From Leuctra nigra (Eukaryota; Arthropoda; Insecta; Plecoptera; Leuctridae): a stretch of 64,000 nucleotides of DNA. The stretch covers positions 39,710,724-39,774,723 of the forward strand of contig OW203763.1 in NCBI GenBank assembly GCA_934045905.1, given 5' to 3'. This document shows, in pieces, positions 21,017 through 32,241 of this stretch. Numbering within the stretch: position 1 is the first letter of the stretch; every line of letters starts with the position of its first letter. The translations under genes and the position numbers were made by a program. Under the pieces are notes generated by a model. It saw only the letters and a program-made list of their open reading frames with translations, did no database searches and had not been told where the DNA came from.

Positions 21017-22924
21017 ATGGTAAATGAATCTGACGAAAAAGCAGCAGAAAAAATACCAGAAAAAAGAAAAATAGCAAGCAATTTCATGGATTTGAAGCCG
21101 CCCAAACCTCTGACCCTTGAAGGAGGCACAGGAACAATGGCGGATAATTGGAGAAAATGGAGACAGCGTTTTGAATTATATGCAAAAGCTAGCGGGTTGA
21201 GTGAAAGGTCAGAAGAGCAACAATGTGCTACATTACTTCATATCATAGGAGAAGAAGCACTAGAAGAGTATAATACCTTCGTATTTACGCGAGAAGAAAA
21301 AGACAAACTGAACATCATTATAGAAAAGTTTGAGAGGCATTTTACTCCGAGAAAAAACATCACTTATGAGAGACATAGGTTTTTCTCGAGGAATCAAACG
21401 AATGGTGAGTCTTTTGAATCATTCTTAACAGACATAAAAATACGTAGTGCAACATGCAACTTTGGCAATCTCAAAGATGAAATGATAAAAGACAAGATTG
21501 TAATAGGCATTTCAAATGAACACATACGTGAAGCACTACTACAAGACCCGAAGCTAGACCTGCAAAGAGCAGTCGACAAATGCAGAGCGGCAGAGCAAAC
21601 GAAACATCAAATGAAAGAACTAGCTGAAGTAAGCAAAACTATAAGCTACATTCCAAAAAAGCAGAGCAGCAGCAGCAGAAAGTTTAGTTCAAGAAAGGAA
21701 GAAACAAGCAACCGAGCAAGCACAAGCAATCAAGAATTCAGCAAACAAGCTTACAGCAATCAATCAGGCAAACACACCAGTTTCAGCAAGTTAGACAAGT
21801 GTGTGTATTGCGGAAACAGACATGCACCAAGGCGATGTCCAGCGTTCGGTGTACAGTGTGGACATTGTAAAAAGTACAACCACTTTGAAAAACAATGCTA
21901 TGTGAAGCGGAACGTACATGTAATACAAGAAGAAAGCAGTGACTCTGAGACTGAAAACAACGAAAGCGACCAGGAAAGTCAATGCGACTCCGAAGCTGGA
22001 TTCATTGGGCAGGTTGGAGCAGAGAGCAAGAAGCAAAAGCAGAGAAAAAGAAGCAAGCAGATGAATGCAGAAAGCACGCAGCAAAAGCAGAGAAACAGAA
22101 GCAAGCAGATGAATGCAGAAAGCACGCAGCAAAAGCAGAGAAACAGAAGCAAGCAGATGAATGCAGAAAGCACGCAACAAAAGCAGAGAAGCAGGAGCAA
22201 GCAGACGCAAGCAGAACACGAGCAGCAAAAGCAGAGAAGCAGAAGCAAACAGATGAATGCAGAAAGCACGCAGTGGAAGAAGATGACAAGAAAGAATGGT
22301 GACTGGTATGAAAAAATACTAGTAAATAGAGAGAAATTCATAGAATTTAAGTTAGATTCAGGAGCTCAAGCCAATTTAATACCTGAAGATGTATTCAAAT
22401 CTTTACAGTTAGGCAAACACAAACTTAAAGAGTCTAATCTTAAGCTTAGTTTGTATGGGGGCACACCTCTTCATGTGGCAGGAAGATGCACGCTAAAGTT
22501 GGAAACAAAGAAGGGAAATACGAAGAGAATTGAATTTCAAGTAGTAAAGGCTGGAACACACACTCCACCCATTCTTGGTAGGATAGACAGCGAGAAGCTA
22601 AAGCTCATCATGAAGATTGATCAAGTGACTGACAATACAAAAATAGGTGACAATATACCAACTGACATATGGGATGAATACGATGATGTATTCAAGGGTG
22701 TAGGATGTGTCAAAATAGAGCATGAAATAACAGTAGATGAGAACGTCAAGCCTACGGTTCACAGTAGCCGTAAAGTTCCCTTTGCTGTAGTGGACAAACT
22801 GAAACAGGAATTGCAGAGACTAGAGGAACAAGGCATAATCAGAAAGGTTGATAAGCCGACAGAATGGGTCAATCCATTAGTGATAGTACATAAACCCAAT
22901 GGTAAACTAAGACTACCCTGCTGA
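21017..22924 (+). CDS. Gypsy-type Gag-protease-RT start, split by insertion
   Basis: A 635-codon frame begins at ATG 21017. In order it has a Gag capsid-like region (WRKWRQRFELYAKASGL near residue 45, then FESFLTDIKIRS), two zinc knuckles (CVYCGNRHAPRRC and CGHCKKYNHFEKQC, about residues 259-295) and an acidic stretch. Next come five 16-residue tandem repeats (consensus MNAESTQQKQRNRSKQ, nt 22030-22270), an aspartic protease core (KLDSGAQANLIPEDVF, about residue 445) and the opening of reverse transcriptase (WVNPLVIVHKPNGKLR). Gag and Pol share one frame with no frameshift. The frame then runs into the TIR of a DNA element at 22916 and stops. The last natural codons are at about 22913. Confidence 0.9.
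   Translation: MVNESDEKAAEKIPEKRKIASNFMDLKPPKPLTLEGGTGTMADNWRKWRQRFELYAKASGLSERSEEQQCATLLHIIGEEALEEYNTFVFTREEKDKLNIIIEKFERHFTPRKNITYERHRFFSRNQTNGESFESFLTDIKIRSATCNFGNLKDEMIKDKIVIGISNEHIREALLQDPKLDLQRAVDKCRAAEQTKHQMKELAEVSKTISYIPKKQSSSSRKFSSRKEETSNRASTSNQEFSKQAYSNQSGKHTSFSKLDKCVYCGNRHAPRRCPAFGVQCGHCKKYNHFEKQCYVKRNVHVIQEESSDSETENNESDQESQCDSEAGFIGQVGAESKKQKQRKRSKQMNAESTQQKQRNRSKQMNAESTQQKQRNRSKQMNAESTQQKQRSRSKQTQAEHEQQKQRSRSKQMNAESTQWKKMTRKNGDWYEKILVNREKFIEFKLDSGAQANLIPEDVFKSLQLGKHKLKESNLKLSLYGGTPLHVAGRCTLKLETKKGNTKRIEFQVVKAGTHTPPILGRIDSEKLKLIMKIDQVTDNTKIGDNIPTDIWDEYDDVFKGVGCVKIEHEITVDENVKPTVHSSRKVPFAVVDKLKQELQRLEEQGIIRKVDKPTEWVNPLVIVHKPNGKLRLPC
22030..22270 (+). repeat. 48-bp tandem repeat within gag
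   Basis: Five copies of a 48-bp unit keep the reading frame and encode a basic, Gln/Lys/Arg-rich linker between the zinc knuckles and the protease. Copies two and three are identical in translation; the fourth and fifth differ at several residues. Copy number probably varies between elements. Confidence 0.85.
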
Positions 22925-24734
22925 AAAATCTTAGCAAGATCTTGCTAAGATCTTGCCAAGATCTTAGCAAGATATTGTAAACAAGATCTTGCAAGATCTT
23001 GCCAAGATCTTAGCAAGATCTTGCAAGAACTTGGCAAGATCTTGCAAGATCTTAGCAAGATCTTGCAAGAACTTAGCAAGATCTTGCAAGATCTTAGCAA
23101 GATCTTGCAAGATCTTGCAAGATCTTGGCAAGATCTTAGCAAGATCTTAGCAAGATCTTGTACATTTTGCTGCCAAAAAAACGTTAAAATTTCATAAAAA
23201 AATAAAATTTTCTATATTTATGAATACTCATTTGCATTCGGGAAACCTCTTCTGAAGTATTGGACAAGGTTTGATTACACATTTCAATTATAAAATCCCG
23301 TGGAACCGCCGTGTTTTGAACCTGCGATCTCGTGGTCCGTAGTCGAGCGTCTTACCGAGTAGGCCACCGGTGCAGACAAGACTTAGCTGCGCTAATAGTG
23401 ATCATATTGAGTTTTCATATTTAAGTGAACATATTTATATTATTTAGTGGATCATTATATTGTTATTAACATGATAAAATAGGAGAAACGATAAATATTA
23501 AGATTTATTTATAAAGTAAATTGATCTGTGATATTTCCCCATAAAATATATCAGCTCACGCTCTGTAGTATAATTACTATAGTTTATTTTACTAGGTGAT
23601 GTGGTGCAAATTTTCTAAGTCAATGAAGTAAAAATTCTGTAGTTTATATACCTTACTACTACAAATACTGTAGTAAAAAGTCAATGAAGATACTTCAGAA
23701 TTTACTAAACTACAATATAAATCGGCTATAGTAAACATACTGTAGATTACACTTTTCTTTACTACAGATGAGATACTATAGATTTTCAATGAAGTATATA
23801 TACTACCTATAGAACTTACTATAGCAAACTTATTCTGTCTGTAGTCAAAGTACTCTAGCTACATACTTCGAATTACTACAGTGAAGTACGTTCCCTATAA
23901 CTTTACTATAGAAAACTGCAGTATATATCGCAAGTAGTAAAAACACTATAGTACATACTTAGAATTATTATTATTATTTATTTATCAACAATTACTACAG
24001 TAGGTCAAGTATATTTACTCCAGAGTAAAAAACAGTCTATTTCAGCGGTAGTAAAAATACTGTAGTTTATACTTTAGTTTACCACCGATACTGTGAATTT
24101 ACTTCAGTAATCTATGGTATTATGGAGTAAGTTTTTGCATGTACTTCAAGTACTATAGCACATACTATAGTTTACTACACGTTATTACATAATACTTTGG
24201 AATACCTACTTCAAAATATACTATAGGAAATTTTCCTAAGGGCCTTAGCAAGATCTTGAAAAAATCTTGGTAAGATCTTGGCAAGATCTTGGCAAGATCT
24301 TGGCAAGATCTTGATTAGGTCTTGTCAAGATCTTGATAAAATCTTATTAAGATATTACCAAGATCTTACCAAGATCTTGGTAAGATCTTGGCAAGATCTT
24401 GATTAGGTCTTGTCAAGATCTTAATAAGATCTTATCAAGATATTACCAAGATCTTGGTAAGATCTTGGCAAGATCTTGGTAAGATCTTAGCAAGATCTTG
24501 ATTAGGTCTTGTCAAGATCTTGATAAGATCTTATCAAGATATTACCAAGATCTTGGTAAGATCTTAGCAAGATCTTGTTTAATACAAGATCTTGCAAAGA
24601 CCTTACCAAGATCTTGTCAAGATCTTGGTAAATCCAAGATCTTGATAAGATCTTAGCAAGATCTTGGCAAGATCTTGGTTAATACAAGATCTTAGCAAGA
24701 TCTTGCAAGATCTTGGCAAGAATTTTCAGCAGGG
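22916..24734. mobile_element. TA-flanked element with AAGATCTTGC arrays
   Basis: This 1819-bp insertion interrupts the reverse transcriptase frame. Its termini CCCTGCTGAAAA and TTTTCAGCAGGG are perfectly inverted and flanked by a TA duplication (22914-22915 and 24735-24736). Removing the element plus one TA leaves the RT frame continuous, so the borders are exact. Both arms (about 22928-23160 and 24243-24728) are arrays of a near-palindromic decamer, AAGATCTTGC. The core (about 23540-24235) is dense in CTATAGTA/ACTACAGTA words, and a tRNA-like piece lies at 23297-23374. No transposase is present. The TA duplication suits Tc1/mariner or ISL2EU-type transposition; the superfamily is not settled. 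Confidence 0.92.
23297..23374 (-). repeat. tRNA-like module inside the decamer element
   Basis: On the minus strand this has an A-box-like TGGCCTACTCGG, a CTCG...CGAG anticodon-arm-like stem and a B-box-like GGTTCAAAAC. The T-stem does not pair well, so it is a tRNA-derived fragment and probably not a gene. Confidence 0.5.
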
Positions 24735-24736
24735 TA

Positions 24737-26916
24737 TGTCTAGATCCTGTCAATCTGAATAAGGCAATAAAAAGAGAATACTATCAAATGCCCACGTTAG
24801 ACAGCATAGCTAGTAAATTATCAGGGGCAAAAGTATTTTCCACACTAGATGCCAATCAAGGATTTTACCAGATTCCTATATCCAGTAAAAGTCAAGACCT
24901 ATGTACATTTGCTACCCCATTTGGTAGGTACCAATTCCTCAGACTTCCGTACGGGATTTGTTCAGCTAGCGAAGTATTTCAAAAGAACTTCAAGCAACTG
25001 ATAGGAGATATAGAAGGAGTGGACATGTACGTGGACGACATAATAGTATGGGGATCAACAGTAGAAGAGCATGATAGGAGGCTCAGGCAAGTGCTTGACA
25101 GGGCAAGGGAGGAAAACATCAAATTCAATGTGAACAAATGCAAAATAAGAATAGAAGAAGTTCTCTATACAGGACACAAGATCTCTAAGGAGGGACTTCA
25201 GCCGGATGACAGGAAGGTTAAAGCCATACTGGAGTATCCCAATCCAACCAACAGGAAGGAAGTAATGAGATTTCTCGGACTAGTCAATTACGTCTCAAAG
25301 TTCATGCCAAACATGCAGTCTATAACTGAACCATTGCGTACATTGACAAAGCTTGATGTAGAATGGGTATGGGACGCAACACATGACAAGGCAATGAAAA
25401 AATTAAAGAAATTGATTACAAGTAAACCCATACTACAGTTCTATCAAGTAGACAAACCAGTGACACTATCAGTTGATGCATCAAAGGAAGGACTTGGAGC
25501 TGTACTATTGCAAGAAGGGAAACCTGTTGCATATGCCTCCAAAGCACTTAACATGACACAACAAGGTTACGCACAAATAGAAAAAGAGACATTAGCAATC
25601 CTATACGGAGCCGAGAAGTTCCATCAGTATATTTTCGGTAAGCGGACAGTAGTAGAGAGTGATCATAAACCATTAGAGACGATCTTTAAGAAACCTTTAT
25701 CGGCATGTCCTATGCGGCTTCAACGGATGAGAATCAGGCTACAGCAATATGACCTGGACGTGCAGTATAAGAAAGGAAAGGAACTACACGTAGCTGATGC
25801 ACTATCTAGAGCATCAATAGATGATAAAGATTTCCAATTGATGGAACAGGACATAGAAGCACAAGTAGCTATGGTAACAAACAACATTCCAGAAAGTACC
25901 ACTGGTACTCTCGAAGAAATAATGTCAGAAACAGCTAAGGATACAGACCTGCAGAACTTAATGACAATCATAAACGCAGGTTGGCCAGAAAACAAAGACA
26001 ATGTTAATGATAATCTGAAACCATACTGGTCAGTCAAGGACGAATTAAGTGTTATTGACAAAGTCATTTACAAAGGAATGCAGATTGTAATACCTAAGTC
26101 CATGAGGAAGGATATGTTGCATAAGATTCACTACAATCACATGGGTATTGAAAAGTGTAAAAGCCGAGCTAGAGAATCTATGTACTGGCCATTTTTGTCC
26201 AAGCATGTGGAAGACTTTGTGAAGAAATGTGACAAATGCATGCATTTCCACACGAAACAACAGAAGGAAACTTTGATGCCACATGAGGTACCAGAAGGAC
26301 CTTGGCAGAAGGTTGGGGCAGATATATTTCACTTCAAGAGCAGAGATTATTTACTAATGGTAGATTATTATTCCAAATATGTAGAGATTGCATTACTTGA
26401 TGGTATAACGAGTTCAGAAGTTATTAAACATGTCAAATCAATCTTTGCACGTCATGGCATTCCATCGAGATTTTACTCGGATAATGCAAAGCAATTCACA
26501 TCAGAAAAATTTCTAAGTTTTGCTAAGGCATGGGGATTCAAATGTAGAACATCAAGTCCAAGATATCCACAATCCAATGGTATGTCTGAGAGGTACGTGC
26601 AGACGATAAAGTCTATATTGAAAAAAGCAGATAAAGATGGTAAAGATCCTTACATGTGTCTATTAGAATTCAGAAACACAGCAATAAGCGACGAGCTAGG
26701 ATCACCAGCACAATTACTGTTTTCTAGACGTTTACAAGGTTTGTTACCTACCAAACAAAGGTTGTTAGTGCCTAAAGTAAGAGACAGTAGGACGACAAAG
26801 GAAATGTTGAATAAAAGACAAGAAATACAAAGGAAATACTATGACAGACAAGCGAAAGACATGGTAGAAATTGAACCAGGAACTAGAGTCGGTGTTCAGA
26901 AAGATGATCACAAATG
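24737..26916 (+). CDS. Gypsy-type RT, RNase H and integrase
   Basis: This is the continuation of the split Pol frame; the open frame technically starts at 24713 inside the insertion, but element coding resumes at about 24737. In order it encodes RT palm motifs (KVFSTLDANQGFYQIP, LPYGICSASEVFQ, catalytic YVDDIIVWG), the RNase H start (LSVDASKEGLGAVLLQEG), the integrase zinc domain (HHCC: HKIHYNHMG then CDKCMHFH) and the integrase DDE core (GADIFHFKSRDYLLMVDYY, FYSDNAKQF and the E in SNGMSERYVQ). No internal stops are seen. The frame ends abnormally after KDDHKW, where it fuses to a second copy of the primer-binding site. The integrase C-terminus and 3' LTR are missing, so this copy cannot be autonomous. 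Confidence 0.9.
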
Positions 26917-26993
26917 GCGCAGTCGGTAGAGAACTAATATGAAATGGTAAATGAATCTGACGAAAAAGCAGCAGAAAAAATACCAGAAAAAAG
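26911..26993 (+). repeat. Second copy of retrotransposon leader and gag start
   Basis: About 80 bp from ATGGCGCAGTCGG onward is identical to 20987-21067 (primer-binding site, leader and first Gag codons). It then breaks off into unrelated sequence at about 26993. The identity indicates a recent rearrangement. Confidence 0.9.
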
Positions 26994-27028
26994 ACGTCAG
27001 AAGCAGCCGTAGTAACTAGCAAGGCTAG

Positions 27029-27503
27029 ACAGTGTTCGAATTGGGAATTGTGTTATGGGGGGATGGTGTATCGTGGGTAAAACGATACAGTCAGTTAAGG
27101 GGGGGGGGGGGGGGGGGCTGGACCCCAAGTTTTCACCGCTGGGCGTCTTTTGGATTTTTGGATTTTGGAGGCTGCAAGATAATGTAATTGCAAGGCGGAA
27201 ATGGTAAAAGTAAATAATTACCAATTGTTCCATGCCAATTTGTTATAAGTTCAAAGTTCAATATAGTTAATAATTATTTATTGTATTGTAGTTTTAACAA
27301 TGAATTATAAATTGTCATATTTGTTAATTGTAAGCTGCCATATGATCATTGAATATGAATTCTGGCGCCAACACACGTAGAAGTCAATTATGTTTAATGG
27401 GGGGATGGTTTTGTCCCTAAATTCATTATGGGGGGATGGTCATGTCCATAAATTCGTTATGGGGGGATGCCATCCCCCCGCATCCCCCCCAATTCGAACA
27501 CTG
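27029..27503. mobile_element. hAT-like MITE (CAGTGTTCGAATTGGG)
   Basis: Termini CAGTGTTCGAATTGGG and CCCAATTCGAACACTG are perfectly inverted. The 475-bp unit contains a G-run at about 27099-27117 and several GGGGGGATGG words. Its flanks (AGGCTAGA and GTAATAGA) match only partly, so the target duplication is not confirmed. Confidence 0.75.
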
Positions 27504-29330
27504 GTAATAGAGAGACAGCTGCTTGCTTCCGAGTTGTTTTGAATGGAGCGCATCGGGCGGCCGTTGCGGACTCCTCGAACCTACAATGCTATTTATATGG
27601 GACAACGCGATTTTTTTTATTTGTGAACGGATCTTTCTCAAAAACTATACAGGTCTAAGTTAGTATGAGATGAAGGTGTGTGCAAAATTTCAGATCGATA
27701 CGTTGACCGGTGCAGCCTGGGTTGAACCAGCAAAAAAAAAAAGAAAAAACAAACACACACACAGAGAAAGTGCCGCAAGAGTCAAGTGGAGACGCTCGCT
27801 CCGCTCGCTTAAAAAGTTGTTCATGAATGCATTCCATCCATTTCGCTAAATTTTGTGTTTACAACCTGTTTTAACGGGATTAAGTGTCTCTTATGGGTTC
27901 ATTATAATGTTAAATATTTGATTTTTTAGGGTAAAAAGTAAAAATTAAATCAAAATTTTTTGAACATTATTAATTGGTATGACATAAGTCAATATAATTA
28001 TATATTTTTGTTGTAGCGAAACCATTATTTTTAAAATTTTGACAATATTACTGTTTTAATGGTCCACTACACGGCTGGCTCATGGTCTACTTGTCCGGCA
28101 GTACGCAGACTTGCGTGAGTTGGCAACGCTCTGGTGACTGCAAACCTGTCCGGTTGCCCCGATAGATACTCAATCAAACTTAGCATGGGTGGTATAGGTC
28201 CGTCATCTCACCTCTTATACTACATTGTGGTCCATAGGGACAGTGTTCAAGCTTTTCATCTCGTATGGATAAGTCGGTCTTAGTCCAGACAAACATTTGT
28301 ACGTACATACAGAAACGTTACAACCTAGGTAGTAGAACAACCCATGGTAGAAGGATAGAACCTAAATTCTATTAGGTAGGTAGGTAGGTAGGTACTAAGT
28401 AAGTAAACATAGTAATTCTATGTTAAATGGAGTTCGTATAGGTTATGTATGTCGTGCCAGTTTAAAAAGCATGCAATTATTGAAGATTTTCTTGGTTCCT
28501 AGGTATAATGAAAGAGATATAATTCTACATTCTCTTAAGTTATAACGTGATGGTTTAACTTACAGCTTCAGGTGTTAAGCGTTCAGACTTGGTTTATCAC
28601 TGGTTATCACACTGTCAGTCTTTCCAATCAGTGTCAGCTGTGTCAAAACTGGAGTAACTTCGTGTATTGCCAGTCAAAAAGATTATTATGATTAATCAGC
28701 CAAGGCATATGGTAAACTGCATACAATTGTATTTCTAGCTATTGAGATAAAAGTATAAAACCTAGATTAGAACAGACTCAAAGCAAACAATGTTGACGTT
28801 TTAGAAATGTCACTACTCACAACAAACGAACCTCATTGATCCTATTCCTCCTTCATGATACTATGATACTGCCCGGCAAACAGGCATGTATGACGGGGTA
28901 GGCTACATTTAGGCGTATCGTAGTTTAGCGTATCGTAACCCCATTGGTTGGTTGGTTTTACATTATAGCCAACTACTGAATACAAATTTACATTTCATAT
29001 TTAAAATGTGTGTTATTTATAATACTTAACTATATCAGTTTTTATTAAGTATCTATAATGATCCAACCAACTTTTGTATGTATTTAATTTTGTTAATTAT
29101 AGCCACATGTGTCTTAAAATCTCGTAATAATATTAACATTCCAATATTGTAACGTTGGTGGTACTGTGCAGTTGTGGGTTGCTTCGTCAGGTCGGGCAGC
29201 TGGTCTGGTTGTGGACTTGTGAGCTGAGTGAAGTGGAAGTGGTCCTGTACTGTTCTTCTTCGCGATGTCTGTTATGTTGTTTTTAAAGTTAGGAAATGCC
29301 AATAATTAGATAAGTAATTGTTTTCGTGAT
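27504..29330. other. Intergenic DNA with repeat fragments
   Basis: Repeat fragments include a piece with AAATTTCAGATCGAT at about 27686, relatives of the 13029-13592 family at 28060-28235, and a TAGG microsatellite at about 28373-28394. No gene is seen. Confidence 0.45.
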
Positions 29331-29338
29331 AATAAATT

Positions 29339-29625
29339 ATGAATAGGCAAAGTGAGACCAAACCTGGCAACTGTCAGGTTTGTGGTAGTGGAGGAGGAGG
29401 TGATAACACTGGTGCAGGAAGAAGTCATCCAGGCTACCAAGAATGCGATGAACACATTTCGACTATTCTTCGTCAAATTCAGGAAATCGAACATTTGAAA
29501 GAGGAGTTGCATAATGTATCAACAGAACGTGATTCCCTACTATGTGAAGTAGGAGAATTAAAATGCGAAATGCAAGCCATTGACTTAAAGAGGATTACCA
29601 ATGTTCACACCACGACATGCAGAGG
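29339..29625 (+). CDS. Candidate IQSEC alternative first exon (coiled coil)
   Basis: ATG 29339 opens a 95-codon frame ending at AGAGG|GTACGC, phase 2. It encodes a Gly-rich start (CQVCGSGGGG) followed by an acidic heptad-like helix (ILRQIQEIEHLKEELHNVST onward), a likely coiled coil. IQSEC proteins are known to have an N-terminal coiled coil. The phase-2 donor matches the IQSEC exon at 53553, about 24 kb downstream, and no other acceptor gene is seen between. The link is inferred from phase, strand and position; it could instead belong to an unseen gene. Confidence 0.5.
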
Positions 29626-29639
29626 GTACGCATTAATTT

Positions 29640-31790
29640 GAAATTTATGACATTACACTTCCTATTTACCTTAGTGGAACGGCCATAGATACATAGTCTC
29701 TTATTATTCCTTCATATTCAATACTTTCAATATTTGTTATGTGAAGAGTAAATACAAATATTCACACATCACGTAAACAAATTGCTTTACCTTCACAAAG
29801 TAGGTAAACGAGTAAAGAGTGACAGTTTACGATTTCGTGTGTGTTATGTAAATAACACGTCTCGTCTGTCAAAAGTACAACATTGTCATAGACTAGGTAG
29901 GTAGTTATGATTGTCACTTGCTGTAGACCGACTTAAAACTATTATGCTATTGATGTGAAGAAAACTTTATTATGATGTTATCTATCTCAATCAAATCAAT
30001 CCAAGTGAACAGATGTTGAACTGAGTGATAACATTTTATTTTGTACATTCCTTATGGAAGAAATCGTATGTTTTCTGTCATCTTAGAAGTAGTATTATTA
30101 TAACTCCATGGTTTGAATGCCACAATTACCAGTGACTGTTTACAGATTGCAGCTTCAATTGTTTCCTCCTGATTATGCTATCTGCAAAGAGAGGAAGTCC
30201 TAACCACATTACGAGTACGACTATCTTTTTCTGTGACACTATCACATCTGACCTAAAGCTTTTCCTCAACATCGTATTGTTGTTATTTGAAAAAAACAGG
30301 AAAAAACAAACTACTATTTAGACCGCATGTTTTGAATGAATGCCAATTTCAGGTTTTACTTGAAAATGCTGTCCACCGTGTTTGTTACAACTGATATTGT
30401 TATACCTTCACGTGACTTAAACTCTAGGTCATAACTAGTCCTATCAGCAGGCCCATTAGGTCTACATCTGATTCTGAATAATAAAGTTTAAGAATTGTTG
30501 ACCAATCTTGTTGATTCTAATTGCTCTAATTATTACTAATTTATTCTGATTATGCATCTGATGATGATGTATTCCATTGACGTAGTACCTAAGTAAGTTC
30601 ATTGAATAATGATCAGTAAGATAATTGAGAAATAATTAACTAGGTATAATTCATTTATACTTAGTCCGATACTGGATACAATTAAGTAAGATGAAATGAA
30701 CTACGTGTATAGTATCTTTCTACTAATTGCAGTACCTAAGTAATATGCTGCACAAAAACAAGTGACAAATGGTATTAAAAATTATCTAGTTACCTAGCTC
30801 TGATTAAAAAAAGGTATATGCAGTAGGTACCGTGATCCTATTCTACCTATTTATTTTATTCAACAATGGATAATATCACAAATAAGATCAAACAAATAGG
30901 TACCTACCTACAAAATAACAACAAATAATTAGGATCACTGATCTGCTTACTGATTTTTTTTTAAAAGTAACTTTAGACAATTTTTAATGTTGTCTATTGC
31001 TACTATCCGTATTAAATTTAAAGTGTAATGAACTTTAAAAAAATATTCGCTTTGTTGTGTGTATGATGTCGTTGCGTCATGAATTGACCGTCATCGGTAC
31101 CTATATTATTTTCTTGACAAAGCCGTATTAACTGTATTATTTCTACTGTCTAAAACTAGGCATGTTTAATTGCATGTGGTCAAACCAAGACGCATTCGTG
31201 TAACTGTGTCTTCTTCTTCTGGTTCGGTCACTGCGTGTCAGACGTCCAAACTGTGGCATCATTGTTATTCCAACTTCCATTACCACTTGCCTAATTTGGT
31301 TAGAATTTTTAATTGTTTAAGTACCGTTTCTGTTTCGTTCCTATTAGTAGGTACGGGCTTTACCTAGGTGAATATTGATGGCTTGGCCAATCTAGATTTA
31401 GTTTACCGACGACTGAGCAGAGAATTTCAAACTCGAAACTCGAACTCGAAACTCGAAACTCATGGATTTAATTGTTTTATACATTTGTTTTTAGATGACG
31501 TAGGTAGGTAATTTAAATGCATAACGAAGCAAGTTGGCTCAGACAATAACGCTATGACTTGGATTCCTGTGGTCGTTTCTGAGGTTTTTATTATGGTTTT
31601 CCACAGGCGAAAGGCAAATGTTGGGAAGGTTTCGTACTACTAATAGGCCACGATCGCTTCATGTCTCATTCCATTCTTTATCATCTACCCATCATCATGT
31701 ATAAGTCAATAGTTTAGGACGGTGTGAACGTAAAAAACGCCACTAAAATAAATAATAATAAAAAAATGATTTTACATCGTGTGCATCGTA
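29640..31790. other. Intron or intergenic DNA, no gene seen
   Basis: AT-rich sequence with many TAGGTACCTA words and no recognisable coding or RNA feature. Confidence 0.4.
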
Positions 31791-31803
31791 CAATTGTGGA
31801 ATC

Positions 31804-32233
31804 CAAGGGCGTATCCAGGATGAAATTTCGGGGAAGGGGGGGGGGGGGGGGGGGGGGCATTAATTAGGTCTACTAATATTTTGAAAATTTACAGTGGAAA
31901 ACAGGGGGTAGGGGGCGCAGCCCCCCGAGAAAATTTTCGATCAAGGTCATTCACTTAGCTGCAATTTTGAATCGCAGTACCTACGTACCTATAGCTATTT
32001 GGGGGAATTGTAAATTACAAAATATCAACTCATTACGATGCAAGTCTGGGGCGCATAGCCCCGGATTTTTTTTGAAATTTTAACTCTGTACTAACCATTT
32101 TGGAACGTTTTTGACATGATATGTCTATTTTTAAGTGTTTTTACACATATTATTTTAAATGTGCTTATTTTCTTAGATGAAACCCTGATTTCGGAGGGGG
32201 GGGAGCATGCCCCCCCCCCTGAATACGCCCTTG
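31804..32233. mobile_element. hAT-like MITE (CAAGGGCGTA)
   Basis: A 430-bp element with inverted ends CAAGGGCGTATCC and GAATACGCCCTTG is flanked by the exact 8-bp duplication GTGGAATC (31796-31803 and 32234-32241). Long G and C runs lie next to both ends. A related right end (TACGCCCTTG) occurs at about 43572-43581. Confidence 0.9.
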
Positions 32234-32241
32234 GTGGAATC

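Noticed and set aside
21791..22341. Minus-strand and shifted-frame Cys/Leu- or Lys/Glu-rich frames
   Set aside because: Shadows of the 48-bp gag tandem repeat read in other frames.
22945..23142. Minus-strand frame with repeated Ser-Cys-Lys-Ile-Leu
   Set aside because: Translation of the AAGATCTTGC decamer array, not a gene.
28373..28394. Possible insect telomere repeat
   Set aside because: The unit is TAGG, not TTAGG, and only about five copies are present; a microsatellite.
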